Below, in pieces: positions 1 through 9,935 of a stretch of DNA of 39,148 bases. The DNA is from an uncultured Collinsella sp. (GTDB lineage: Bacteria > Actinomycetota > Coriobacteriia > Coriobacteriales > Coriobacteriaceae). Numbering within the stretch: the stretch's first letter is position 1; every line of letters starts with the position of its first letter. The stretch covers positions 1 to 39,148 of the forward strand of contig UQPP01000019.1 of NCBI GenBank assembly GCA_900543025.1. Direction: 5' to 3'. Both the position numbers and the translations under genes were made by a program. The notes beneath the pieces are model-generated. The model was given only the letters and a program-made list of their open reading frames with translations. It was not told where the DNA came from and did not search any database.

Positions 1-149
1 TATGAGCGAAAACCCGCCAGAGCGAGCAAGGTGCCTTGAAACGAGGCGGCATTGATCTTTTGATCATGCCGCCGAAGTTGAAAGGCAGATTGCCGCTCTG
101 GCGGGTTTGCAGCGTCAAGCCGTTACGCGGTTTGGTAAAACCGCGCAAC
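1..149 (-). repeat. Structured 3'-end repeat element, copy A (left end cut by window)
   Basis: This lies directly downstream of the LCP gene, whose stop codon is at 150-152. On the + strand it shows an outer stem (13-23 with 95-105), a second helix (32-37 TGCCTT with 82-87 AAGGCA), an inner hairpin (45-52 with 66-73) capped by GATC-TTTT-GATC, and a separate hairpin next to the stop codon (126-133 with 138-145). It is close to copy B at 33,393-33,562 and shares architecture, but not stem sequence, with copies at 15,652 and 21,641. If it acts as RNA, the minus-strand transcript of the LCP gene would carry it as its 3' UTR. Function is unknown; terminator or stability element is inference. Confidence 0.8.
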
Positions 150-1385
150 TTAGTAGTTGGCTTCGTAGCCGTTGCCGTCGCCGGTGGGCTCTTCGTAGTA
201 GTCCGAATCGCTCGAATCGTTTGAGTCATCGGAATCGTCAGAGCTGACCGATGAGGTTGCGGTACCGTTTGCGTAGTCGTCAGACGTGTTGTTGTTCAGG
301 TCGCCGATCGTAGAGCTGGAACCGTCGGAAAGACCCATGGTGTTGGGACCCTTGGGATCCTTGCCGGCATCGACGCGCTCCATCATTTCCTTGAGCTCGT
401 CCTCGTAGACAAAGACGTAGCTCACACCGTCGATCATGGTGCTGTCGTCGGCATACGAGGGCAGGTTGGCCGAGTAGATACCGTCGACATCCATACCGCG
501 CATGGCGTTGACCGTAGCCACGATATCCTGAACGCTCATATCGGTTACGAGCATATCGGACAGCGAATTAACCAGGCCAAAGATCTTCGTGGCATCGAAG
601 TTATTGAGAATCTGGTTGGCAAGGGCGCCGAGCACCTGACGCTGGTGGCGCATGCGCGTGTAATCGCCGTCGGCATAGGTGTAGCGGCAGCGGGCATAGG
701 TAAGGGCGGTGGCACCGTCCATATGCTGCTGGCCAGCGGTAATCTTAATATCCAGGTGCTCGGGGTCGTCAACATCATCGGTTGCGTTAATGTCGATACC
801 GCCAACCGAATCAATCAGCGCCTGCATACCGTCGAAGCTGACCTCGGCATAGTGGGAAATCTGAACACCGCACAGCTCGTTGACCGCCTCGACCATGGCC
901 TCGGCGCCGCCAACGGTATGGCAGGCGTTGATCTTCATGGTCTCGCCCTTGTACTCGACCTTGGTGTCGCGCGGAACGGAAATGAGCGTCGCCTGCTTTT
1001 GCGTGGGGTCGATGCGTGCCAGGATAATCGAGTCGGCACGATACGTATCCTCGCCCGGACGGCCGTCGGTGCCAAGAAGCAGCACGTAGAACGGATCCTT
1101 TGCCTCATCGGTGTCAACCAGAACCCGACGCAGATTGTCGGTAATGACATTAGAATCGCCGAGCTTGCCCATGATGGTGGCAAACCACAGGCCGGCAGCG
1201 GTAGTGGCACTCAGCAGCACGCCAAGCACGACAATGAGCGCGACGTGACGAATCGTGTGGCTACGACGACGTTGGCGAGCGCGCTCGGAATAACGAGCCA
1301 CGTTATCGCGACTGTAGATCTTGGCCTGCGCACCAGTTGAGGGTCTTCGGGCGGTGGTATCCGCGAGGGGCTTTTTATTAAACAT
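150..1385 (-). CDS. LCP (LytR-CpsA-Psr) family protein
   Basis: A 411-residue membrane-anchored enzyme of the LCP family, which transfers undecaprenyl-linked glycopolymers onto peptidoglycan at the outer face of the membrane. A basic cytoplasmic N-terminus is followed by one membrane helix (about 47-70). The LCP domain begins near residue 98 with YVLLLGTDGRPGE and continues through RADSIILARID, LISVPRDT and, further on, the TYARCRYTYADGDYTRMRHQRQ segment, which holds the Arg residues that bind the pyrophosphate lipid. The last 50 residues or so are a Ser/Asp-rich low-complexity tail. I chose the ATG at 1385 because AGG lies 6 nt upstream; the in-frame TTG at 1391 has no room for a ribosome site. 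It starts 13 bp after the murA stop, so co-transcription with murA is likely. Its glycopolymer substrate cannot be told from sequence. Confidence 0.92.
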   Translation of the reverse strand: MFNKKPLADTTARRPSTGAQAKIYSRDNVARYSERARQRRRSHTIRHVALIVVLGVLLSATTAAGLWFATIMGKLGDSNVITDNLRRVLVDTDEAKDPFYVLLLGTDGRPGEDTYRADSIILARIDPTQKQATLISVPRDTKVEYKGETMKINACHTVGGAEAMVEAVNELCGVQISHYAEVSFDGMQALIDSVGGIDINATDDVDDPEHLDIKITAGQQHMDGATALTYARCRYTYADGDYTRMRHQRQVLGALANQILNNFDATKIFGLVNSLSDMLVTDMSVQDIVATVNAMRGMDVDGIYSANLPSYADDSTMIDGVSYVFVYEDELKEMMERVDAGKDPKGPNTMGLSDGSSSTIGDLNNNTSDDYANGTATSSVSSDDSDDSNDSSDSDYYEEPTGDGNGYEANY

Positions 1386-1397
1386 AGGCAACCTGTA

Positions 1398-2681
1398 TTA
1401 GTAGATGACGGGATCGGGGACGGTAGCATGCTCGACATGCGCGCCGAGCGCCTGCAGCTTTTCGACAAACTGCTCGTAGCCGCGCTTGATGTGATGAATG
1501 GCCGAAACCTCGGTCGTCCCGTCGGCGATCAAGCCCGCTACGACGAGGGCCGCTCCGCCACGCAGATCGGGCGAGGTAACCTGTGCACCCGAAAAGCCCT
1601 TGACGCCATGAATCATGGCATGATGACTCTCGATACGAATGTCGGCACCCATGCGCACCAGCTCAGAGGCAAACATAAAGCGATTCTCGAAGATGTTCTC
1701 GGTAATAACGGAACTGCCGTCGGCAAGGGCGGAGAGTACCATAATCTGTGCCTGCATGTCCGTCGGGAAGCCGGGGAACGGAAGCGTCTGGATGTCGACC
1801 GGCTTGATACGCTCGGCACGGTTCACATGGACGCCATCCTCGACGCGCTCGCAGTCGATACCCATGAGCTCCATCTTCTTGAGCACCATGCCCAAGTGAA
1901 TGGGGCAAAAGCCCGTGACATCGATACCGCGATCGTCGGCCATCAACGCACCGGCAACGATAAAGGTACCGGCCTCGATTCGGTCGCCCACTACGCGATG
2001 GGTAACAGGATGCAACTCTTCCACGCCCTCGATGGTCACGACAGGCGTGCCGGCGCCGACAATCTTAGCGCCCATCTCGTTGAGCATGTTGGCGAGATCG
2101 ACGATCTCGGGCTCGCGGGCGGCATTGTCGATAACCGTGGTGCCCTGCGCGCGCACGGATGCCATGATGAGGTTCTCGGTCGCACCGACGCTGGCGAACT
2201 CGAGCGTGACGGTGGTACCGCGCAGACCTTGGGGCGCATTAGCGTTGATGTAACCGTGGGCGGTATCGAACTCAACGCCCAGGGCCTCAAGACCAAGAAT
2301 GTGCATATCGATCTTGCGAGCACCCAGGTTGCAGCCGCCCGGCATGGCAATTTTGGCGCGATGGAAGCGGCCCAGCAGGGGTCCCATGACGGCGGTGGAA
2401 GCACGCATCTTGGCAACGAGCTCGTAGGGGGCCTCCCAAGAATCGACCTGAGAGGTATCAATCTCGAGCGTGTGCTCGTCGAGAACATCGATCGTAGCGC
2501 CCATGCCCTTGAGCACCTTGCCCATCACATGGACATCGGAAATATCGGGCACGTTCTGCAGCGTCGTCTTGCCCGGCGCCAGAAGCGTTGCCGCCATGAG
2601 TTTGAGCGCGGAGTTCTTGGCGCCCGAGACGGGCACGGAGCCTCCGATGGCGTGGCCACCCTCAACGCGGATAATATCCAA
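1398..2681 (-). CDS. murA: UDP-N-acetylglucosamine 1-carboxyvinyltransferase
   Basis: First committed step of peptidoglycan synthesis in the cytoplasm: transfers enolpyruvate from PEP to UDP-GlcNAc. The 427-residue length is typical. Lys22-Asn23 in the GAKNSALKLMAA motif and Cys117 in AMPGGCNLGAR (the fosfomycin-target cysteine loop) are present, as is the internal repetition of the two-domain EPSP-synthase fold. The start is TTG at 2681, giving MDIIRVEGG, with AAAGGG 6 nt upstream. A strong rho-independent terminator for the atp operon ends only about 12 bp before this start, so murA needs read-through or a promoter inside the hairpin/atpC end. Position directly after atpC is an arrangement also found in mycobacteria. 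Confidence 0.96.
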   Translation of the reverse strand: MDIIRVEGGHAIGGSVPVSGAKNSALKLMAATLLAPGKTTLQNVPDISDVHVMGKVLKGMGATIDVLDEHTLEIDTSQVDSWEAPYELVAKMRASTAVMGPLLGRFHRAKIAMPGGCNLGARKIDMHILGLEALGVEFDTAHGYINANAPQGLRGTTVTLEFASVGATENLIMASVRAQGTTVIDNAAREPEIVDLANMLNEMGAKIVGAGTPVVTIEGVEELHPVTHRVVGDRIEAGTFIVAGALMADDRGIDVTGFCPIHLGMVLKKMELMGIDCERVEDGVHVNRAERIKPVDIQTLPFPGFPTDMQAQIMVLSALADGSSVITENIFENRFMFASELVRMGADIRIESHHAMIHGVKGFSGAQVTSPDLRGGAALVVAGLIADGTTEVSAIHHIKRGYEQFVEKLQALGAHVEHATVPDPVIY

Positions 2682-2694
2682 GGTCTACCCTTTC

Positions 2695-2733
2695 AAAAAG
2701 CATGCCCGGGATGGCTGGGCCATCCCGGGCATG
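2695..2733 (-). terminator. Rho-independent terminator after atpC, abutting murA
   Basis: A perfect 14-bp stem (2701-2714 with 2720-2733) with a 5-nt loop is followed, on the minus strand, by C and five T residues (2695-2699). It should end the ATP synthase transcript. It ends within the murA leader, just upstream of the murA ribosome site, so partial read-through could set murA/LCP expression. Confidence 0.85.
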
Positions 2734-2769
2734 ATGTGTTCGCAAATGGTCGAACGCTAAATCGTTTGA

Positions 2770-3162
2770 CTATTGGGCAAGCTTGAGCTTACACCATGCG
2801 ATTTCATTATAGAGGTAGGCGCGGCGTGCATCATCCTCCGACAAATTACCCAGCTTCTCTTCAAAACCTTGAATATCAGCTTTAAGCTTGTCGGCATCGA
2901 CGGTCGCCAAATCGCAAGCGCGCTCGGCGAGAACGGTCACGACATCGTCCGCAACCTGGGCATAGCCGCCGGCCACGGCAAACGTGTGGTCGACAGTGCC
3001 CATGGCCTTATCGGAAACGCGAACGTAACCGCGGTCGATCGTGCAGATCTCGCTGGAGTGAGCAGGCAGAACGCCAAACTCGCCATCCGTGGACGGAATC
3101 GACACAAACGCAGCGTCGCCCTCATAGGCGCAGCTCACGGGGCACACGATGCGGATACGCAT
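2770..3162 (-). CDS. atpC: ATP synthase F1 subunit epsilon
   Basis: Epsilon subunit of the F1 central stalk, 130 residues, coupling rotation and regulating ATP hydrolysis. The N-terminal beta-sandwich holds the family pattern FVSIPSTDGEFGVLPAHS, and the C-terminal helical part covers the last 45 residues or so. The ATG at 3162 lies 3 bp after the atpD stop, as usual in this operon. It is the last gene before the terminator at 2695-2733. Confidence 0.95.
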   Translation of the reverse strand: MRIRIVCPVSCAYEGDAAFVSIPSTDGEFGVLPAHSSEICTIDRGYVRVSDKAMGTVDHTFAVAGGYAQVADDVVTVLAERACDLATVDADKLKADIQGFEEKLGNLSEDDARRAYLYNEIAWCKLKLAQ

Positions 3163-3165
3163 AAC

Positions 3166-4619
<1,454 letters not shown>

Positions 4620-4620
<1 letters not shown>

Positions 4621-5528
4621 TACTGTTCCTCCAATGCTGAGGCTCCGCCGACGATCTCGTTAATCTCGGTCGTGATCGAAGCCTGGCGCACGCGACTATA
4701 CGTGCGGGTAAGGGTCGAGATGATCGCGGTGGCGTTTTCCGTCGCGGAGTGCATGGCCTTGCGGCGTGCACCCTGCTCGGCAGCCGCCGAATCGATCAGG
4801 GCCTGGTAGATGACCGTCAGGATATAAGACGGCACAAGCTTGCCGAGAACATGCTCGGGAGAGGGCACGAACTCGAACGTGGACGAGATGCGCTTAGGGG
4901 CGTCGGTCTCGTTCTTACGCGGACCGTGGGCCATAGCGATCATCTCGGGGTCGAGCGGCAACAGATGCTCGACGCGAAGCTCCTGATCCACGCGATTCTT
5001 GGCGTGGTGGTAGACAAGCTCGACACGGTCAAGCTCACCGGCACGATACGCATCGCAGATATGAGAGGAGATCATGCGAGCCTGATTGAAATCGGGCTCA
5101 GAGGAGTTGCCCTCAAAGTGCATGACGACGTTTGCGCGGTCACGGAAATACGTGGCCGGCTTACGCCCGCACGCGATGATCTCGCACTCGATGCCGTCGT
5201 TCGCCCAAGAAGCGGCGAGCTTTTCGGCCGTGCGCTCCACCGTCGTATTGAAACCGCCGGCAAGGCCGCGGTCCGAGGCAATAACGACAATCAGGCCATG
5301 CTTGACGCTCTCATGCTTCTGCAGCATGGGATCGGTGCCCGAACAGGAGGCGTCGCCGGCGACCGTCAACATGACGTCGGTCAGCGCCTCCTTATAGGGC
5401 TCGGCCTGCTTGGAGCGATCGAGGGCACGACGGATCTTGGCCGTAGAGACCATCTCCATCGTGCGCGTGATCTGCTTGGTCGTGGTAACCGAGGAGATTC
5501 GCTTCTTAATGTCGCGAAGGTTGGCCAT
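4620..5528 (-). CDS. atpG: ATP synthase F1 subunit gamma
   Basis: Rotor shaft of F1, 302 residues. The two coiled-coil ends are characteristic: N-terminal ANLRDIKKRISSVTTTKQIT with MEMVSTAKIRRA, and C-terminal SRVRQASITTEINEIVGGA. The central Rossmann-like domain (from about residue 75) includes VIASDRGLAGGFNTTV. It follows atpA by 5 bp and overlaps atpD by 1 base. Confidence 0.97.
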
Positions 5529-5533
5529 GGGGC

Positions 5534-7132
5534 TTAGTTCTCCTCTGATCCAGAAACATCCGAATGGTGCTTGGCCATGAACTGCTGCTTGAAGTCGCCG
5601 ATGACGCGCAAGAGCTCAGCCTTGGTGTCATCATCGATCTTCTTGGCGCGAACCTTATCGAGCAGCGAGCCAAAGCCATTGTCCATGTACTCGATGAGCT
5701 CGGCACGGAAAGGCAGCACGTCGGCAATCTCCAGGTCATCCAGGAAGCCCTCGTTGCCAGCGAACAGCGTAACGATCTGCTCGCCAACCTCAAACGGCTT
5801 GTAGCGCGGCTGCTTCAGGAGCTCGGTCATGCGGGCACCATGGGTCAGCTGCTTCTGAGTAGCCTCGTCGAGGTCGGAGCCGAACTGCGTAAAGCCGGCG
5901 AGCTCCTGGTACGAAGCGAGGTCCAGACGGAGGTTACCGGCGACCTGCTTCATAGCCTTGGTCTGCGCGTCGCCACCGACGCGGGACACGGAAATGCCCA
6001 CGTCGACTGCCGGGCGCTGACCCTGGAAGAAGAGCTCGGACTGCAGATAGATCTGACCATCGGTAATGGAAATGACGTTGGTCGGAATGTAGGCCGAGAC
6101 GTCGCCGTCCTGGGTCTCGATGATCGGCAGTACCGTCATGGAGCCGTAGCCGTTCTTCTTGGACATCTTGACGGCACGCTCGAGCAGACGAGAGTGCAGG
6201 TAGAAGATGTCGCCAGGATAGGCCTCGCGTCCGGGCGGACGATGCAGCGTCAGCGACATCTGACGGTAGGCCACGGCCTGCTTGGACAGGTCATCGTAGA
6301 TGACGAGCACGTGGCCGCCGGGGTTGGTCTCGCTGGCGGGCTTGCCGTCCTCGCCGTTGTACATGAAGAACTCGCCGATAGCGGCACCGGCCATCGGCGC
6401 GATGTACTGCATAGGGGCGGAATCGGCAGCGGTGGCCGAAACGATGATGGTGTAGTCGAGTGCACCGTGCTGAGCGAGGGTCTCGCGGATGTTGGCAACC
6501 GTGGAGGCCTTCTGGCCGATGGCGACATAGATGCAGACCATGCCCTTGCCGCGCTGGTTGAGGATAGCGTCGATGGCGATGGCGGTCTTACCGGTCTTAC
6601 GGTCGCCGATGATGAGCTCACGCTGACCGCGGCCAATAGGCACCATGGAGTCGATAGCGAGCAGACCGGTCTGAACCGGCTCGCACACCGGGGTACGATC
6701 GATGACGCCGGGGGCCTTGAACTCGATGGGGCGACGGTGCGTGGCGACGATGTCGCCCAGGCCGTCGATGGGCTGGCCGAGCGGATTGACGACGCGGCCG
6801 AGCATGGCGCGGCTCACGGGGATATCCATAATGCGGCCAGTGGTGCGGCACTCGTCGCCTTCCTTGATGGAGTCGACGGCACCAAACAGAACGGCGCCGA
6901 CCTCGTCGCGGTCAAGGTTCTGGGCAAGGCCGAAGACGGTCTCACCGGTATCGGAGCTCTTGAACTCCAGAAGCTCGCCTGCCATGGCGCTCTTGAGGCC
7001 GGAGACGCGCGCGATGCCGTCGCCTACCTCGTCGACCGTTGAAACCTCATGCGTATCGACCGTCGCGGAGAGGCTCGTGAGCTGCTCCTGCAGTTTCTTG
7101 GCGATATCCTGGGCATTGAGGGTTTCGGACAT
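5534..7132 (-). CDS. atpA: ATP synthase F1 subunit alpha
   Basis: Non-catalytic nucleotide-binding subunit of F1, 532 residues. It has the RPIEFKAPGVIDRTPVCEPV and QTGLLAIDSMVPIGRGQREL motifs, P-loop GDRKTGKT, and the signature-like PAVDVGISVSRVGGDAQ. GGAGGTGAAG lies 9 nt or so before the ATG. Its start overlaps the atpH stop (TAATG). Confidence 0.98.
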   Translation of the reverse strand: MSETLNAQDIAKKLQEQLTSLSATVDTHEVSTVDEVGDGIARVSGLKSAMAGELLEFKSSDTGETVFGLAQNLDRDEVGAVLFGAVDSIKEGDECRTTGRIMDIPVSRAMLGRVVNPLGQPIDGLGDIVATHRRPIEFKAPGVIDRTPVCEPVQTGLLAIDSMVPIGRGQRELIIGDRKTGKTAIAIDAILNQRGKGMVCIYVAIGQKASTVANIRETLAQHGALDYTIIVSATAADSAPMQYIAPMAGAAIGEFFMYNGEDGKPASETNPGGHVLVIYDDLSKQAVAYRQMSLTLHRPPGREAYPGDIFYLHSRLLERAVKMSKKNGYGSMTVLPIIETQDGDVSAYIPTNVISITDGQIYLQSELFFQGQRPAVDVGISVSRVGGDAQTKAMKQVAGNLRLDLASYQELAGFTQFGSDLDEATQKQLTHGARMTELLKQPRYKPFEVGEQIVTLFAGNEGFLDDLEIADVLPFRAELIEYMDNGFGSLLDKVRAKKIDDDTKAELLRVIGDFKQQFMAKHHSDVSGSEEN

Positions 7133-7608
7133 TAGGCTTCACCTCCGTACGAATTAGCAGAGTTTGCGAGGGTCTCCTGCGCGATGCGCAGCTGCGTCTT
7201 GACGGAAATGTCACGACGCTCGCCGCGGGCCTCGAGCACCAGGCCGCCCACGATAGACGGGTCGACCTGCTCGATAAGGAATACCTTGCGGCCGAAGTCC
7301 TGCTCGCATTTCTTAGTGATGGTTTGACGCAGCTCGTCGTCGAGCGGGATCGCCGTGGTGACGGTCACGCCCACTACATCCTCGTCTTCCTCGGCAACAT
7401 ACTTAAAGGCAGCTGCCACCTTGGGAAGAAGGTCGAGCTGGTCGCGCTTGGACATGGTGTCGAGCACGGCGATGATCTCGGGGCTGGCAGAAGCCAGGCG
7501 CTCGATCATCTCGAGGTCCTCGAACACATGGTTCTCGGCCTTAGCGGCTTCCAGAAGGGAGCGCGCGTAGGTCTCGAGCACCTTGTCCTGATAGCGGCTA
7601 GTCGGCAT
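7132..7608 (-). CDS. atpH: ATP synthase F1 subunit delta
   Basis: Peripheral-stalk subunit joining F1 to the b dimer, 158 residues, slightly shorter than the usual 170-180. The N-terminus TSRYQDKVLETYARSLLEAA and the C-terminal part FLIEQVDPSIVGGLVLEARGERRDIS (the conserved D-P-S-I-V-G-G motif) identify it. It overlaps atpF by 11 bp and atpA by 1 base. Confidence 0.95.
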   Translation of the reverse strand: MPTSRYQDKVLETYARSLLEAAKAENHVFEDLEMIERLASASPEIIAVLDTMSKRDQLDLLPKVAAAFKYVAEEDEDVVGVTVTTAIPLDDELRQTITKKCEQDFGRKVFLIEQVDPSIVGGLVLEARGERRDISVKTQLRIAQETLANSANSYGGEA

Positions 7609-8200
7609 TCAGGCTACCTGCTTCCTGGATGTAGCGCTCGATGAGCTTTTTCTGCTCGGCCTCGTCCTCAAGTGCCTCGCCCACGATCTTGGTGGCGACG
7701 GCAACGGACAGGTCGGCGATGGAGCTCGCGGCACCGGCGTAGATGGACTTGCGCTCGTCCTCGACGGTCGTATGGGCCTTGGCGATGATCTCCTCGGCCT
7801 CCTTGTGAGCAGCCTCGATGATACGGGCGCGCTCGGACTCGGCGTCCTTACGGGCCTCGAGAACGATGTCGGCAGCCTGACGACGGGCGTCGGTGACGAT
7901 CGAGTCGGACTCAGCGCGCTTGGCGATAGCCTCCTGCTTGGTCTTCTCGGCCTCGTCGAGGCTCTCCTCGATCTTCTTGCCGCGCTCCTCCATGGTTTTC
8001 ATGATGCCCGGCAGGGCGACCTTGGCCAGCACGATCCAGATAATCAGGAAGGCGATAAGCGCCGGGATGAACTCCGCCATCTTAGGGATGAGGATGTCCG
8101 CACCGGCAGCGCCGTCCTCGGCGAACGCGGAAACCGGCATGAGCAGCGCGGCCGCGGACGCGGAGAGTGCGATCGCGCTCTTCTGGGATGAAAGATTCAT
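7598..8200 (-). CDS. atpF: ATP synthase Fo subunit b with N-terminal signal-like segment
   Basis: Peripheral-stalk subunit b, 200 residues: one membrane helix (about 42-64, FIPALIAFLIIWIVLAKVAL) followed by a long charged coiled coil (MEERGKKIEESLDEAEKTKQ onward). Unusual is an extra N-terminal segment, residues 1-27, that reads as a signal peptide: polar-basic start, Ala/Leu core and an A-F-A site before EDGAAG. GGAG lies 8 nt before the ATG at 8200, so the longer start is well supported. If cleaved, the mature protein would be about 173 residues, the length typical of subunit b. Confidence 0.96.
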   Translation of the reverse strand: MNLSSQKSAIALSASAAALLMPVSAFAEDGAAGADILIPKMAEFIPALIAFLIIWIVLAKVALPGIMKTMEERGKKIEESLDEAEKTKQEAIAKRAESDSIVTDARRQAADIVLEARKDAESERARIIEAAHKEAEEIIAKAHTTVEDERKSIYAGAASSIADLSVAVATKIVGEALEDEAEQKKLIERYIQEAGSLNAD

Positions 8201-8215
8201 ACTTGACGCTCCGTG

Positions 8216-8410
8216 CTATTTAACGATCAGCGCGACAACGAAGCCGATCAGAGCCAGAGCCTCGCCGAAGGCGGAGCCCATGATGAAGACGGTGAACACG
8301 CGGCCCTGGACCTCAGGCTGACGGGCCATAGCACCCGTAGCACCCAGAGCAGACAGGCCGATAGCAAGACCAGCGCCGATAACACCGAGACCGTAACCGA
8401 TAACTCCCAC
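8216..8410 (-). CDS. atpE: ATP synthase Fo subunit c
   Basis: Proteolipid of the rotor ring, 64 residues: two membrane helices joined by the polar loop ARQPE (29-33). Glu50 in GSAFGEALALIGFVVAL is the ion-carrying carboxylate. The residue after it is Ala, and the Ser/Thr seen in many sodium-binding rings is absent, so proton coupling is more likely. It is shorter than most c subunits (70-85) because helix 1 starts almost at the N-terminus. The start is GTG at 8410, with an ideal AAAGGAGG 4 nt upstream and no other in-frame start. Confidence 0.95.
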   Translation of the reverse strand: MGVIGYGLGVIGAGLAIGLSALGATGAMARQPEVQGRVFTVFIMGSAFGEALALIGFVVALIVK

Positions 8411-8534
8411 GATTCCTCCTTTGTCGTGCGTGTCTTATTTCACGCAGGATAACCTTTTTATAACTGCCGGGCTCCATGGGTACGGGCACCGGCGGTTTAA
8501 CGAATTGCCTTACCTTTAAGGCGCGAATGGAAGA
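8411..8534. other. atpB-atpE intercistronic leader
   Basis: A 124-bp gap, the widest inside the atp operon. It holds the strong atpE ribosome site and an imperfect G/C-rich pairing around 8467-8495. A wide atpE leader fits the need for many c subunits per complex (established for other bacteria); no promoter is evident here. Confidence 0.4.
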
Positions 8535-9338
8535 CTACTCCTCCTCCGCGACCTCCTCTGCCTCGGAGACATACACGGCGGTAAGAACCGTGAAGACGTA
8601 AGCCTGGATGGCGCCGACCACAAGCTCGATCGCATAGATCAGGATGAGGATGGCAAGCCAGGCAAGCGAAGGCAGGGCGCCGACGGCGTGGGCCGCGGAA
8701 ACCTGCTGAAGCAGCGGCTGCATGAACATGCTCGCCATGATGGCGAACGAGCCCATGACCACGTGTCCTGCGAACATGTTGCAGAACAGACGGACGGCGA
8801 GCGTGATGAGGCGCAGGAAGGTCGAGAAAAGCTCGACGACCCACACGAGCACGTTCATCGGGAAGCTCACGCCCTGCGGGGCGAGGCTCTTGATGTAGCC
8901 GATCACGCCGTGAGCCTTGCATCCGTAGTAGATGAAGTACACGAAGGCGAAGATGGCGAGCGCGGCGGTGGAGCCGATTGCGCCGGTGCCGGGCTTCATT
9001 CCCGGGATCAGGCCGATCATGTTGTTGATCAGAATGAACAGGAAAAGCGAGCACAGGAACGGGAAGTGCTTCTTCCAGTTCTCACCCACGACGCCCTTGC
9101 CGATATCGTTCTCGACGTACTCAATGATGTACTCGAAACCGTTGACGAAGAAGCCCTTGGGAACCAGGGTCTGCTTCTTCTTGAACACGGCCAGGACGAT
9201 CAGGAGCACGATCGTGGAGACGATCAGCCAAAACGAGTACTGCGTGATGCCGCAGCTCAGATCGCCCACGACAGGGGTGGAGCTGAACTCGCTGACCAGA
9301 TGATTAATCTCATCAGGCAGCTTTTCAAAAATTTCCAC
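8535..9338 (-). CDS. atpB: ATP synthase Fo subunit a
   Basis: Stator channel subunit, 267 residues, five to six membrane helices. The essential arginine lies in LRLITLAVRLFCNMFAGHV (usually RLFGNM; here Cys replaces Gly). Further conserved features are LINNMIGLIPG and the C-terminal IELVVGAIQAYVFTVLTAVY. ATG at 9338, 3 bp after the atpI-like gene stop. Confidence 0.96.
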   Translation of the reverse strand: MEIFEKLPDEINHLVSEFSSTPVVGDLSCGITQYSFWLIVSTIVLLIVLAVFKKKQTLVPKGFFVNGFEYIIEYVENDIGKGVVGENWKKHFPFLCSLFLFILINNMIGLIPGMKPGTGAIGSTAALAIFAFVYFIYYGCKAHGVIGYIKSLAPQGVSFPMNVLVWVVELFSTFLRLITLAVRLFCNMFAGHVVMGSFAIMASMFMQPLLQQVSAAHAVGALPSLAWLAILILIYAIELVVGAIQAYVFTVLTAVYVSEAEEVAEEE

Positions 9339-9341
9339 GAC

Positions 9342-9665
9342 TTACCTTTCGACCTCATGAGGATCTCGCAGCGCCTTGGCGACGCGAACCGTGCAGGCGG
9401 CCATAAAGGCCACGAAGCCGATCGCCTCGCCCAGGAGGAACATGCGAAATGCCTCTCCGAACAACACAAACACAACCAAGGTAAAGACGAGCAGGGCGAT
9501 TGCCGAGACCGCCAGACTCACCATACCCTTGAGCATGTCCGCATTCTGTTTATCGTCAAGAACCGGCTTGAGCGTAAAGACAAAGGGAAGGAAGGCAATC
9601 GCGCCCGCGATGGCGCCTGCAACGATAGCGAGCAGATCGGCTATCTGAAACACTGGCGTCCTCAC
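9342..9665 (-). CDS. atpI: Small membrane protein in the atpI position
   Basis: About 107 residues with three to four hydrophobic helices (roughly 8-33, 47-70 and 72-94) and charged ends. Sequence alone identifies it only weakly; the call rests on its place as first gene of the atp operon, where AtpI-type proteins (assembly of the c ring) sit. The long frame starts with GTG at 9665, where AGG is only 3 nt away. A GTG at 9653 has GAGG 6 nt upstream and may be the real start, giving 103 residues. Confidence 0.65.
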   Translation of the reverse strand: MRTPVFQIADLLAIVAGAIAGAIAFLPFVFTLKPVLDDKQNADMLKGMVSLAVSAIALLVFTLVVFVLFGEAFRMFLLGEAIGFVAFMAACTVRVAKALRDPHEVER

Positions 9666-9715
9666 TTTCCTTTTTTATCGCCTCACAGGACAGTTCCCGC
9701 CAAACATTGGTGACT

Positions 9716-9743
9716 ATTGTACGAGCCAATCGCTAAAGTACAA
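9716..9743 (-). promoter_or_regulatory. Promoter of the atp operon
   Basis: On the minus strand, TTGTAC (9738-9743) and TACAAT (9716-9721) are separated by 16 bp. This is a good vegetative-type promoter about 50 bp upstream of the first atp gene. Confidence 0.75.
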
Positions 9744-9858
9744 CCGAAAAAGCATCGGTTAATACGCACCTGTTCGTTTTCTTAAGACCTTCTTTATGCC
9801 GCAGGTACGGTAATACGTTTTTCTCGAACCCTGCAGGGCAAAACGTCCGTTAACAGGA

Positions 9859-9893
9859 GTGCGCGCGGTCGTCTTTTGCTCGCCCGCGCGCAC
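9859..9893 (-). terminator. Hairpin downstream of upp
   Basis: A perfect 10-bp G/C stem (9859-9868 with 9884-9893) with a 15-nt loop, 43 bp after the upp stop codon. There is no good T tract on the minus strand, so intrinsic termination is uncertain. The rest of 9744-9935 shows no gene. Confidence 0.5.
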
Positions 9894-9935
9894 CATTTCT
9901 TCGTATTTTCGACGTTAGCCGGTATGGCCCAGAGA

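Noticed and set aside
36..224. 62-residue + strand frame through repeat copy A into the LCP gene
   Set aside because: It reads across the stem-loop element and antisense to the LCP gene; copy B allows a similar frame only because the repeat sequence is shared.
1428..2786. 452-residue + strand open frame opposite murA
   Set aside because: Shadow of a well-supported gene; His/Gly/Asp-rich composition, no motif.
5564..7042. 492-residue + strand open frame opposite atpA
   Set aside because: Shadow frame of atpA without domain or ribosome site.
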